NCBI RefSeq assembly: GCF_949298305.1
Contig: NZ_CASFWU010000108.1
Span: forward strand, 1 to 8,137
DNA: 8,137 nt
DNA from: an uncultured Bacteroides sp.
Lineage (GTDB): Bacteria; Bacteroidota; Bacteroidia; Bacteroidales; Bacteroidaceae
Reading direction: 5' to 3'
The notes under the pieces are model-generated. The model was not told where the DNA came from. It was given only the letters and a program-made list of their open reading frames with translations, and made no database searches. How positions within the stretch are numbered: the first letter of the stretch is position 1; each line of letters begins with the position of its first letter. Of the stretch, positions 1-6,849 are shown one piece after another. A program made the translations under genes and the position numbers.

Positions 1-243
1 GGTGCCCGTGTGCCCGTGCGCTTCATCAACTTCCCCGTCAGGGTGGGGGCGCACAACATAGGCCGCCAGTACGTGCTGGCCGTGCGCCTGATGCGCGCCC
101 TCAACATCTGCCTCTGCCTGCTGTTTGCCTCCGGCCCTCTGTCGGAGCATTACGCATGGTCGAAGGTGCTGATGCTGGTCTCGCTGGGGCTTCTGGTGCT
201 CTCGCTGGCGGTCTACTACGTGTTGGCCTTCCGCTATAAATGA
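1..243 (+). CDS. C-terminal fragment of a DUF1648-like membrane protein (5' end outside window)
   Basis: The frame is open from the first base, so this is the 3' end of a longer gene; the GTG at position 10 is not needed as a start. Eighty residues are visible. A short loop containing FINFPVRV and RQYVLAVRLMRAL is followed by two hydrophobic segments, at about visible residues 27-46 and 55-76, and a short basic end (FRYK). The pattern of a folded-back 'N(Y/F)P' loop, then a conserved Arg-Gln-Tyr stretch and two transmembrane helices, resembles the C-terminal half of Bacteroidales DUF1648/SdpI-type integral membrane proteins. That family match is from memory and only moderate. The protein is surely inner-membrane, but its function cannot be told from this fragment. 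It lies upstream of the protease gene on the same strand but is separated by about 170 bases containing GC-rich hairpins and a new promoter element. Confidence 0.6.
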   Translation, partial: GARVPVRFINFPVRVGAHNIGRQYVLAVRLMRALNICLCLLFASGPLSEHYAWSKVLMLVSLGLLVLSLAVYYVLAFRYK

Positions 244-276
244 GTGCGGCGGTGTTCTGCGGCCGTCCTCGTTTGA

Positions 277-330
277 CTGCCGGCGTGGCGGGCAGGCGGG
301 GTTTTCTGCCGGGAGCGGCCTAAAAAAGGC
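277..330 (+). terminator. Possible weak terminator or hairpin cluster after the membrane-protein gene
   Basis: CTGCC (277-281) can pair with GGCAG (291-295), and the same GGCAG can instead pair with CTGCC at 306-310. A TTTT run lies at 302-305, and GGCC/GGC flank a run of six A at 317-330. The stems are short and the T-run sits inside one of the loops, so this is at best a weak terminator. It is listed because it separates the first gene from the protease promoter. Confidence 0.25.
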
Positions 331-363
331 GGGGCGCAGAGGTGTGACTTTCAGAATAATTAC

Positions 364-371
364 TATATTTG
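364..371 (+). promoter_or_regulatory. Bacteroides -7 promoter element for the protease gene
   Basis: TATATTTG matches the Bacteroides primary-sigma -7 consensus TAnnTTTG exactly. The -33 element is poor: TGTG at 343-346 matches TTTG at three of four bases, with 17 bases between the elements instead of the usual 19-21. Transcription would start near 378-380 and give a leader of roughly 35-40 bases before the ATG at 416. A weak -33 box would fit a promoter needing an activator, but that is inference. Confidence 0.5.
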
Positions 372-415
372 TAAAATAGAAAGAACCTTGGTTAACCACA
401 GAAAATCAATGTATC

Positions 416-2215
416 ATGAAACGCACCTTATTCCTTTTATTTCTTTTCATCGCTGCGGCGACGTTTGCCAAAGATGTCACCGAAGAGCAAGCTCGCAGGG
501 TGGCCTACCAGTTCTGGCAATCTTCACCCGCTACACGTGGCGGCACGCCTGTGCTGCAGATGGTGTTCCACAGCGAGGGCCTCGCAACCCGCCAGCCGGG
601 TGCTGCGCCTGCCTACTATGTGTTTGACAATACGGCCGGGCCGGGCTTTGTCGTGGTGGCCGGAGACGATGTGGCCCTGCCGGTACTGGGCTATTCGTTT
701 GAACATGAGTTTTCCGCCGACCGCTTGCCGCCCAACCTGAAAGAATGGCTGGAACAGCTGCGGCAGGAGGTGAACGACATGCGGAGGGACGGAGTGGAGG
801 CCTCGGCCGACGTCAGCCGGCGCTGGACGTCAACCCGCGCCGGCGCTCCGGTCGTGAAGCTGGAGACCGCCCGCTGGAACCAGGCGGCTCCCTACAACCA
901 GTTGTGCCCCACGGTGAACGGCAATTCCACCTATACCGGCTGTACGGCCACCGCGCTCGCCATTGTCATGCGCTACCACCGCTGGCCGGAGAAAGGCGTC
1001 GGCACGCTGCCGGGCTATACGACCACTACCTACCAGAAGCCCGTTTCGGACCTGACACTGGGACATACCTACGATTGGGACAACATGCTCCTGGACTATC
1101 CCATGACGGGCTATTCGCAGACGGCTGCCAATGCGGTGGCTACACTGATGCGCGACTGTGGCATCATGCTGCAATCGGACTTTTGCCCCATAGGCAGCGC
1201 AGGCACTGCCGCCAGCATCTCGTACATTCCTCCCGGCCTGACTACCTACATGGGTTACGACAAGAATATCCGCGCGGTGCCGCGCGACGCCTACTCCGCG
1301 ACCGAATGGCAGCAGCTGATGGCAGACGAGCTGGACCACAACCGCCCCGTGCTCTATACGGGAGCCAATGCGGAGGCGGGCCATGCCTTTGTGCTGGACG
1401 GCTATACGGACGACTATTATTTCAGCGTCAACTGGGGATGGGGAGGCTATTGCGACGGATACTTCCTACTCTCGGCCATGGACCCCGAGGGACAGGGTGC
1501 CGGAGGTTCCGGCAGTTACAACGAGGGCCAGTATGCCGTCATCGGAATACAGAAGGACAGCGGCGCCGGCGTGCAGGTGGAGGAGTTGAGGTTCATGAAG
1601 AACGTCTACGAGGGATATGAATACAAAGGATTGTCGGTCGGCGGGGAAGTCCGTACCGGTGAGCCTTTCACGTTGTATTTCGGCTTCCTGTTCAACAACG
1701 GCGTGGCCGCATTCAACGGTGACCTGAGGCTGGTCATGGCCGACCGCGACGGAAACTGGGTCGAAGAGTTTGGCCAGATGGCCATAGAGGAGCTGCCGGC
1801 CGGTTACGGCTATATGTCTTACGGGGAATTTGTCATTCAAAGCCCCATCCTCCCCGGCTACCGCATCCGGGCCTACTACCGCAGCGTGCATAATCCCGAG
1901 TGGAAAGTGGTGCGCGGCAATGAAGAAGAGGACTGTGTCTGGGACCTCCTCATAGGAGACCCCTACACCATCGAGGAAACTACCCGACTCACCTACAACA
2001 AGACAAGCCGTCTCCTGAAGCTCCAGGTGAAGGAGGGAGTCACGGCCCAACTGCACTCGGCCGACGGCAACGACCTGAGCGACCTGTGCCGCACGCAGGG
2101 AAATGAAATCAGCATCGACGCCTCGGCCCTGCCCGGAGGCACGTACCGCCTCACGCTGCGGAAGGGAAGCGAAGAAAAGCGGCTGAACCTCTCCCTGCCC
2201 GATGTAACCCCGTAA
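416..2215 (+). CDS. Secreted C10 family (streptopain/SpeB-like) cysteine protease precursor
   Basis: This 599-residue precursor starts with a type I signal peptide (residues 1-18, cut after TFA). A propeptide of the streptopain inhibitor type follows (about 19-142, with VVVAGDD at 80-85 and LPVLGYS at 88-94). The mature protease begins near PVVKLE (145-150), as SpeB begins near QPVVK. The catalytic Cys is Cys176 in YTGCTATA. The catalytic His is His323 in AGHAFVLDGY, and the NWGWGG active-site loop is at 339-344. All key residues are present, so an active papain-fold protease is expected. The enzyme has two extra C-terminal parts that SpeB lacks: a beta-rich domain (about 385-515) and an 80-residue tail ending in SALPGGTYRLTLRKG, which resembles a sorting-type beta domain. 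It lacks a lipobox and so should be released to the periplasm or outside. Bacteroides fragilis and B. thetaiotaomicron are known to carry such proteases. It is followed 40 bases later by the BACON lipoprotein gene, probably in one operon. Confidence 0.93.
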   Translation: MKRTLFLLFLFIAAATFAKDVTEEQARRVAYQFWQSSPATRGGTPVLQMVFHSEGLATRQPGAAPAYYVFDNTAGPGFVVVAGDDVALPVLGYSFEHEFSADRLPPNLKEWLEQLRQEVNDMRRDGVEASADVSRRWTSTRAGAPVVKLETARWNQAAPYNQLCPTVNGNSTYTGCTATALAIVMRYHRWPEKGVGTLPGYTTTTYQKPVSDLTLGHTYDWDNMLLDYPMTGYSQTAANAVATLMRDCGIMLQSDFCPIGSAGTAASISYIPPGLTTYMGYDKNIRAVPRDAYSATEWQQLMADELDHNRPVLYTGANAEAGHAFVLDGYTDDYYFSVNWGWGGYCDGYFLLSAMDPEGQGAGGSGSYNEGQYAVIGIQKDSGAGVQVEELRFMKNVYEGYEYKGLSVGGEVRTGEPFTLYFGFLFNNGVAAFNGDLRLVMADRDGNWVEEFGQMAIEELPAGYGYMSYGEFVIQSPILPGYRIRAYYRSVHNPEWKVVRGNEEEDCVWDLLIGDPYTIEETTRLTYNKTSRLLKLQVKEGVTAQLHSADGNDLSDLCRTQGNEISIDASALPGGTYRLTLRKGSEEKRLNLSLPDVTP

Positions 2216-2255
2216 TTTTCACCGTATGAAATTCAACCTTATTATGGAACTGAGT

Positions 2256-3668
2256 ATGAGAAAACTGAATATATGCTGCCTGGCAGGAATGCTGCTGTCG
2301 GCAGTCTTGTGGTCCGCCTGTTCGGACGATAAAGAGAATGAACAGCAACCGCCGGCTCCCTCGGTGGCCTTCACGGACAACTCCTCGCCCGTATTCGAGG
2401 CGGCGGGCGGAGAGGCCGTCATCCGTTTCACCGCCAACACCGGCTGGACGGCCCAGACCGACCAGGAGTGGTGCAGCGTGTCTCCTTCGCAGGGCGATGC
2501 CTCCGTTTCGACCCTTACTCTCAGCGTAGCCGTAAACGACACGCCCGACGAACGCAATGCGACCCTCATCCTGAAGGCGGGGACCGCCACGGCGCGGCTG
2601 ACCTTCTCGCAAAAGCAGAAGGACGCACTGACCGTCACCTCCAATCGCATCGAAGTGGGCTCTGAGGGCGGAACGGCCACCGTGGAGGTGATGGCCAACG
2701 TAGCCTTTGAGTACACCATCGACGAGAAAGCCGCAGCGTGGCTGACGCCCGTACAGACGCGGGCGCTTACTGCCACGCGCCTGCAGTTCAACGTGGCAGC
2801 CAACGAGTCGAGCGAAAAGAGGGAAGGAAAGATTGTCATCCACAGCGGCGAGCTGTCCGAAACGGTCACCGTCTACCAGGAAGGCGAGGTGCCCGCCCTG
2901 ACCCTTACGCAGGACGAGTACACCGTGGGCAGTGAAGGCGAGGTCATCAGCGTGGAACTTCGCAGCAATGTTCCTTACGAAATGCGTCTGGTGGATGACG
3001 TCGACTGGATCAGTGAAGTGGCCACCCGCTCGTTCTCTACCTATACCCGCCGGTTCAAGGTTGAGCCCAACGAAGGCTACGACTACCGCACGGCGCGGAT
3101 TGCCTTCTTCAACCGGGAGCTTTCACTGGCGGATACGGTCACCGTGACGCAGGTGCAGAAGGACGCCATCCTCATCGCGCAGAGCGAATACGCCGTAGAG
3201 GCTGCGGGCGGTTCGCTGGACTTCGCGGTCAATGCCAATGTGGACTTCCAGGTGGAATTGTCTGCCGAGTGGATCAAGCGCTCAGCCTCCACCCGCGGGC
3301 TTGTCGAGGTGCCGCTGAGTTTCACCGTCGAGGCCAATCCCGGCACCGGGGAACGCGAGGCGTTCATCATCCTGCGTGCCGGACAGGTGGAGCAAAGCAT
3401 CCGGGTGCTCCAGGCAGGCCAGACGCCGAGTGTGCTCCGTCTGACCCACACCAACCTGCTGTTCAGCGTGCCTTTGTTCAGTGGCGCCGGCTTCTCGGGC
3501 GGAAACATCGCGTGGGGAGATGGCAAGGAGGAGGCATACCGGAGCGAGGCAAAGCATACTTACGTCAATGAGGGGCCGCACACCGTGTCCATTGAAGTGC
3601 CGGGTGCGGAAGAAGTCACCCTCCCGAATCTGACCGGCATTACCGATTTGGACCTGACTGACTTCTGA
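2256..3668 (+). CDS. Surface-type lipoprotein with four BACON domains and a PKD-like C-terminus
   Basis: I chose the ATG at 2256 (470 residues) because it places a compact lipoprotein signal (MRKLNICCLAG, then LLSAVLWSAC) right at the N-terminus; ATGs at 2226 and 2244 would only add an untypical extension. The lipid-carrying Cys is residue 22. It is followed by SDDKENE, an acidic stretch like the Bacteroidetes surface-export signal (Cys-Ser-Asp-Asp), so exposure on the outer membrane surface is likely. A Pro/Gln linker leads to four tandem BACON-type beta domains at about residues 36-124, 125-214, 215-304 and 305-390. Each starts with a strand and a (S/A)xGG-like turn, has a central Trp in most copies (AWL, DWI, EWI), and ends in a V-x-Q strand. 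The end (391-470) holds WGDG (420-423), HTY and HTVSIEV, a PKD-like pattern. BACON domains are linked to carbohydrate or mucin binding; no catalytic motif is seen. It is probably co-transcribed with the C10 protease upstream. Confidence 0.88.
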   Translation: MRKLNICCLAGMLLSAVLWSACSDDKENEQQPPAPSVAFTDNSSPVFEAAGGEAVIRFTANTGWTAQTDQEWCSVSPSQGDASVSTLTLSVAVNDTPDERNATLILKAGTATARLTFSQKQKDALTVTSNRIEVGSEGGTATVEVMANVAFEYTIDEKAAAWLTPVQTRALTATRLQFNVAANESSEKREGKIVIHSGELSETVTVYQEGEVPALTLTQDEYTVGSEGEVISVELRSNVPYEMRLVDDVDWISEVATRSFSTYTRRFKVEPNEGYDYRTARIAFFNRELSLADTVTVTQVQKDAILIAQSEYAVEAAGGSLDFAVNANVDFQVELSAEWIKRSASTRGLVEVPLSFTVEANPGTGEREAFIILRAGQVEQSIRVLQAGQTPSVLRLTHTNLLFSVPLFSGAGFSGGNIAWGDGKEEAYRSEAKHTYVNEGPHTVSIEVPGAEEVTLPNLTGITDLDLTDF

Positions 3669-3680
3669 ATCTGAATATAC

Positions 3681-3820
3681 GGATGGGGAGGGATATGGAT
3701 AAAATCCTCTGTGGACGGAGTGCCTTTCCCATCCGGATTCGGTTGCTGGCAGCCCGATTGCGGGCTTCGGCGCTTCTGCCTTCGGAGAATGACTTTCCGC
3801 TCATAGGGAGCGGACGGAAA
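3681..3820 (+). other. Structured 3' region: several nested and tandem hairpins
   Basis: Just after the BACON stop codon, GGATGGG (3681-3687) pairs with CCCATCC (3728-3734). It encloses a second stem, GAGG-G-AT (3688-3694) with ATCCTC (3704-3709). Next come AGCCCG/CGGGCT around an ATTG loop (3751-3766) and TCCGCTC/GAGCGGA around a five-base loop (3796-3814). None has an adjacent T-run. Together they would give the mRNA a heavily folded 3' end in front of the terminator. The pairings are seen; any RNA function is unknown. Confidence 0.45.
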
Positions 3821-3825
3821 AAATA

Positions 3826-3858
3826 AAAGGGGATATGCCGCATTGGCATATCCCCTTT
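3826..3858. terminator. Strong bidirectional terminator between the BACON gene and the ferredoxin gene
   Basis: A perfect 14-base-pair stem (3826-3839 with 3845-3858) closes on the five-base loop GCATT. An A-rich stretch (3818-3828) lies on the left, and T-rich sequence, including six T at 3866-3871, lies on the right. It can therefore act as an intrinsic terminator for the plus-strand protease/BACON operon and, read the other way, for the convergent ferredoxin gene, whose stop codon is about 28 bases away. Confidence 0.85.
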
Positions 3859-3885
3859 ATCTCTGTTTTTTCATTCCGGATTGTA

Positions 3886-4056
3886 TTATGCTCCCGGGTG
3901 GATTGCTTCAGAAGGACAAACATCTGCGCAAGTACCGCATTCTGTGCAAGCTTCAGGGTCGATAGAATACTTGTCACCTTCAGAGATAGCGCCTACCGGA
4001 CATTCGTCGATACAAGTTCCGCAAGCAATACAATCGTCACTAATTACGTAAGCCAT
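3886..4056 (-). CDS. 2[4Fe-4S] ferredoxin, 56 residues
   Basis: Reading the minus strand from the ATG at 4056 gives a 56-residue protein beginning MAYVISDDC and ending AIHPGA. It has two classic cluster motifs, C9-x2-C12-x2-C15-x3-C19-P and C37-x2-C40-x2-C43-x3-C47-P, with the internal symmetry of clostridial-type ferredoxins (about 55 residues). Each motif supplies three ligands to one [4Fe-4S] cluster and its last Cys to the other. In anaerobes such proteins carry low-potential electrons between pyruvate or 2-oxoacid oxidoreductases, hydrogenase and the Rnf complex. It is cytoplasmic. The gene stands alone, with its own -7 promoter element upstream and a shared terminator downstream. Identification is very secure; the specific redox partners cannot be told from the context. 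Confidence 0.96.
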   Translation of the reverse strand: MAYVISDDCIACGTCIDECPVGAISEGDKYSIDPEACTECGTCADVCPSEAIHPGA

Positions 4057-4098
4057 TTTCGTAAATTTTTAAATTATTATTAGTACTAATTACGGCGA

Positions 4099-4106
4099 CA
4101 AAAATA
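4099..4106 (-). promoter_or_regulatory. Bacteroides -7 promoter element for the ferredoxin gene
   Basis: Read on the minus strand, TATTTTTG is an exact TAnnTTTG match about 43 bases upstream of the ferredoxin ATG. No good TTTG is found 19-21 bases further upstream; a TTG sits a few bases too far away. Transcription would start near 4092 and give a short AT-rich leader. Confidence 0.6.
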
Positions 4107-4915
4107 GTGGTTTTCTTTATTACTTGATACCAATCTGCTCTAAAAAAGGTGTAATTTATATGTCGTCTAAATAGTACCGGACTTCGTGTGGACGATATAC
4201 TTTGTGGGGATGTGCAGTCTCGATGGACATCAAAGAGTCTGCAGATAGGTTGCAAAACAGGAAGGCATGGTAATGGATGTTGACGGCTCGTAGTCTGGCA
4301 AGACTCCGCACTTTTTTGAAGGAATGATTGCCGGATGACAAATAATTTCTCTTTTTTTTGGCCGACCCCGCTTATCTCCCTGCCGAATGTTGCCTGCTAT
4401 CGTCTTGAAGGTTGCCTACCTTCATGCCGAATGTTGCCTGCTATCGGTCGGTAATACGTATTGGCATTATTAAGCATTTGATTCATAAATGTTTGTGTGG
4501 CTTTCGGATTTGAGGAACAGATTGTAATTATTTAAGATTTATAAGGGCTGCGGGCGCACTCTCCCCGAGGTGAGTATTTCATATATCAATAAGTGGACCG
4601 GTGTAGTTTGATGTGGTAAATAATGTTTAAACAATTCGAGCGTTGGCCGTAAGCTCCTTATACGGCGTTACGGGGATAAGAAGCTCAGTTGGTGCGTCGG
4701 TTCATGATTAATGCTTGTAAATTCTCACTCCGCCTTTTTTTGTCTATTGGCTTTGACTTCTTAATCCGCCTGGGCCGGTTGACAGTTTCTTCTGCTTCTT
4801 TCTCCCGTTAACTCCTGCCGGCTGGTTGTTCGTGTATTTCCGAATCAGATAAATCTGTCATTGATAAACGATTGCAGCTCTTTCCCTTGTGGAAGGGCGG
4901 ACGAGGCTGTATTGT
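4107..4915. other. Long intergenic region between ferredoxin and dnaX, no convincing gene
   Basis: About 800 bases, AT-richer than the protease operon. No frame has a convincing start, recognisable motif or homologue known to me. It holds a hairpin AGTCT/AGACT (4292-4305) with a T-run at 4312-4317; an eight-T run at 4352-4359; a 22-base repeat cluster (4381-4446) bracketed by CCGACC (4362-4367) and GGTCGG (4446-4451); the palindromes AATACGTATT (4453-4462) and TGTTTAAACA (4624-4633); a bulged hairpin at 4646-4666; and CCCTT/AAGGG (4884-4897) close to the end of dnaX. No TAnnTTTG element is evident within 4400-4900 on either strand. It could be decayed coding sequence or hold a small RNA. Confidence 0.5.
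4381..4446. repeat. Three-unit 22-base repeat cluster (outer units identical)
   Basis: Units 4381-4402 and 4425-4446 are identical over all 22 bases. The middle unit (4403-4424) is the same length, shares the core GTTGCCT in register, and is itself a hairpin (TGAAGGT, loop TGCCT, ACCTTCA). The TTGCCT core therefore recurs at an exact 22-base step. The cluster is flanked by the inverted hexamers CCGACC and GGTCGG. It is too short to be a CRISPR array; it looks like a small intergenic repeat element. Confidence 0.7.
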
Positions 4916-6742
4916 TTATGAGTACAACTCCAGTCCGAATTCGTCTTTCAGCTGTAGCAAGGCCTGGTTTTTCTGTGCCATCATTTGGAATTTCTCTACA
5001 CGGCCGTAGGCTCGCACTTTTTCGGTGGGGGCACTGATACGCACGGTCATGGTGACTTTACGGTTTCTCAGTCGCTTGCGCAGATATTCCTGTATGACGG
5101 GTATCATTCCGGTAAATTCTTTGGCAACGATTTCATTGTCGACTACGGCTTCAAATGTCGTGTCGTTCAACAGGGTGAGGTGCATGTTTTGCATGCGTTT
5201 GGCTATGGCGGTCTGCTCCTGAGGCATGCGTCCGGCGTATTCCTGCCAGTAGTAATTGATGTCCCGCTCGTTGAAGATGTAGTCTTCGTCTGGCATCGGG
5301 GTTGATGGCGTTGCGGGCGCGGCAACGGGTTGTTTCTTCTCCTCTGCTGTTGTATGCGGGCGTTTGATGGAGACGCCCAAGTCGGACTTTTTCAGTATCG
5401 GTATCTTTTTCTCCTCCTGTTTCTGTCCCATCAGCATATCTTTGATGCTGGCTGACTGGGCTGTCGTTTCCTGCCTGGCAGCTGGTTGGGCAGACGGGGT
5501 GGCGGGCTTAGGAGCCTGGACGGATTGTGCGGGAGCGGGCTGTGCCTGCTGGCGCGTTGGGCCTGCTTGCGGCTGAGCTGCGGCAGGCTGGTTGAATAGG
5601 GGTTTGATGGCTGGCTTAGGGCCAAGCCCACCGGCCGCGTCGTCTCCCTCGGCGGTGAGTTGTGCTACCTGAATCAAAGTCAGCTCAACCAGCAGGCGTT
5701 TGTTCTTGCTGACCCGATAGTTCAGGTCGCAGTCGTTGCAGAGTTTCATCGCTTTATAGAGAAAGGGTAGCGGGCATTTCTGTGCTTGAGCTTGATAGCG
5801 TTGGCGGATGCTGGCGCCTACTTCCAGCAAGGGCAGGGTGGCGGGGTCTTTGCTTACCAGAAGGTCGCGCATGTGGGACGAGAGGCCGGTAATGAAGTGG
5901 CTGCCTTCAAAGCCTTTGTTTAGTACTTCGTTGAACAGCAGTAAGGCATCGCTCACTTTGTTTTCAAGGAAGTGGTCGGTCAGGCGGAAGTAGTATTCGT
6001 AATCCAGTACGTTTAGATTTTCGATGACGCTTTGGTAGGTGATGTGCCCTCCGGTAAAGCTTACTACTTGGTCGAAGATGGAGAGTGCGTCGCGCATACC
6101 GCCGTCGGCCTTCAAGGCTATGACGTTCAGTCCTTCAGGCTCGGCTGTAACTCCTTCTTTGGCGGCTACATATTCCAGATGAGCCACAATGTCTTCTACG
6201 CTGATTCGATTGAAATCGTATATCTGGCAGCGTGAAAGGATGGTGGGGAGAATCTTGTGCTTTTCTGTGGTGGCCAGAATGAAGATTGCGTGCCGTGGCG
6301 GTTCTTCCAGTGTTTTTAAGAAGGCGTTGAAGGCCGACGCCGAAAGCATGTGGACCTCGTCTATGATGTAAACTTTGTATTTGCCTATCTGAGGTGGAAT
6401 GCGTACTTGGTCTACCAGTTGGCGGATGTCGTCTACCGAGTTGTTGGAGGCGGCGTCCAACTCGTGGATGTTGTAGGAACGCTGTTCGTTGAAAGCTGTA
6501 CACGATTCACAATGGTTGCAGGCTTCGCCTTCTTCCGTGGGGCTCATGCAGTTGATGGTTTTGGCGAAGATACGTGCGCAGGTGGTTTTACCCACGCCGC
6601 GCGGTCCGCAGAAGAGGTAGGCATGGGCCAGTTTGTCTGTGGCAATGGCATTTTTCAGGGTGGTGGTCAAGGCTCGTTGGCCTACTACCGATTCAAATGT
6701 GGAAGGACGGTATTTTCGTGCCGATACAATGTAATTTTCCAT
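4916..6742 (-). CDS. dnaX: DNA polymerase III subunit gamma/tau (clamp loader ATPase)
   Basis: The start is the ATG at 6742: it gives the family's standard opening (MENYIVSARKYRP), while the longer open frame to 6901 would cross the predicted promoter. The protein has 608 residues, close to a full-length tau. The AAA+ domain shows the Walker A motif GPRGVGKT (46-53), four zinc-binding Cys (65, 75, 78, 81), Walker B with DEVH (128-131), a sensor 1/SRC region ending near residue 172 (arginine finger Arg171) and sensor 2 GGMRDALS (214-221). The oligomerisation domain runs to about residue 365. A Pro/Ala/Gln-rich linker (about 367-487) and a C-terminal domain rich in charged residues (488-608) follow. 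As part of the clamp-loader complex it opens and loads the beta sliding clamp and couples polymerases at the replication fork. It is transcribed alone, divergent from the division genes. Confidence 0.97.
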   Translation of the reverse strand: MENYIVSARKYRPSTFESVVGQRALTTTLKNAIATDKLAHAYLFCGPRGVGKTTCARIFAKTINCMSPTEEGEACNHCESCTAFNEQRSYNIHELDAASNNSVDDIRQLVDQVRIPPQIGKYKVYIIDEVHMLSASAFNAFLKTLEEPPRHAIFILATTEKHKILPTILSRCQIYDFNRISVEDIVAHLEYVAAKEGVTAEPEGLNVIALKADGGMRDALSIFDQVVSFTGGHITYQSVIENLNVLDYEYYFRLTDHFLENKVSDALLLFNEVLNKGFEGSHFITGLSSHMRDLLVSKDPATLPLLEVGASIRQRYQAQAQKCPLPFLYKAMKLCNDCDLNYRVSKNKRLLVELTLIQVAQLTAEGDDAAGGLGPKPAIKPLFNQPAAAQPQAGPTRQQAQPAPAQSVQAPKPATPSAQPAARQETTAQSASIKDMLMGQKQEEKKIPILKKSDLGVSIKRPHTTAEEKKQPVAAPATPSTPMPDEDYIFNERDINYYWQEYAGRMPQEQTAIAKRMQNMHLTLLNDTTFEAVVDNEIVAKEFTGMIPVIQEYLRKRLRNRKVTMTVRISAPTEKVRAYGRVEKFQMMAQKNQALLQLKDEFGLELYS

Positions 6743-6833
6743 AACTAGGGATGTTCTTGTCTCTTGCAGTGCCTGTCGGGGTCGGGGCGGGCTGTTCGGA
6801 AGGGGCTCTTCCGGCGTTCGTATGCATAAACCC

Positions 6834-6849
6834 TTTGCACTTGTGCAAA
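6834..6849. promoter_or_regulatory. Perfect palindrome overlapping the dnaX promoter (candidate operator)
   Basis: TTTGCAC (6834-6840) and GTGCAAA (6843-6849) form a perfect 7-base inverted repeat with a TT spacer. On the minus strand it covers the last bases of the dnaX -7 element and the predicted start point, which is where a dimeric repressor would block transcription. A second small palindrome, TATGCATA (6821-6828), lies just inside the leader. The symmetry is seen; the binding protein is unknown. Confidence 0.45.

Noticed and set aside
745..1620. Long open frame of 291 codons overlapping the protease gene in another frame
   Set aside because: Arg/Gly/Ala-rich translation typical of shadow frames in GC-rich genes; the protease frame contains all conserved catalytic motifs.
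4156..4341. Possible 61-residue minus-strand protein in the ferredoxin-dnaX gap
   Set aside because: No promoter element, no recognisable motif or family, and an unremarkable length for a random open frame in this gap. It would need conservation evidence.
4381..4446. CRISPR array
   Set aside because: Only two identical units, 22 bases each with one 22-base spacer that is itself a related hairpin, and no cas genes nearby.
4673..4727. tRNA-like stretch (GGGGATAAG, AGCTCAGTTGGT, then GGTTCATGATT)
   Set aside because: The D-loop-like part looks convincing, but the D-stem does not close (GCTC is not matched by GAGC), there is no anticodon stem-loop, and the acceptor and T stems do not pair. At best it is a decayed fragment or chance.
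4884..4897. Hairpin CCCTT/AAGGG after the dnaX stop as a terminator
   Set aside because: On the minus strand it is followed by AAAGAGC with no T-run, so it does not have the form of an intrinsic terminator.
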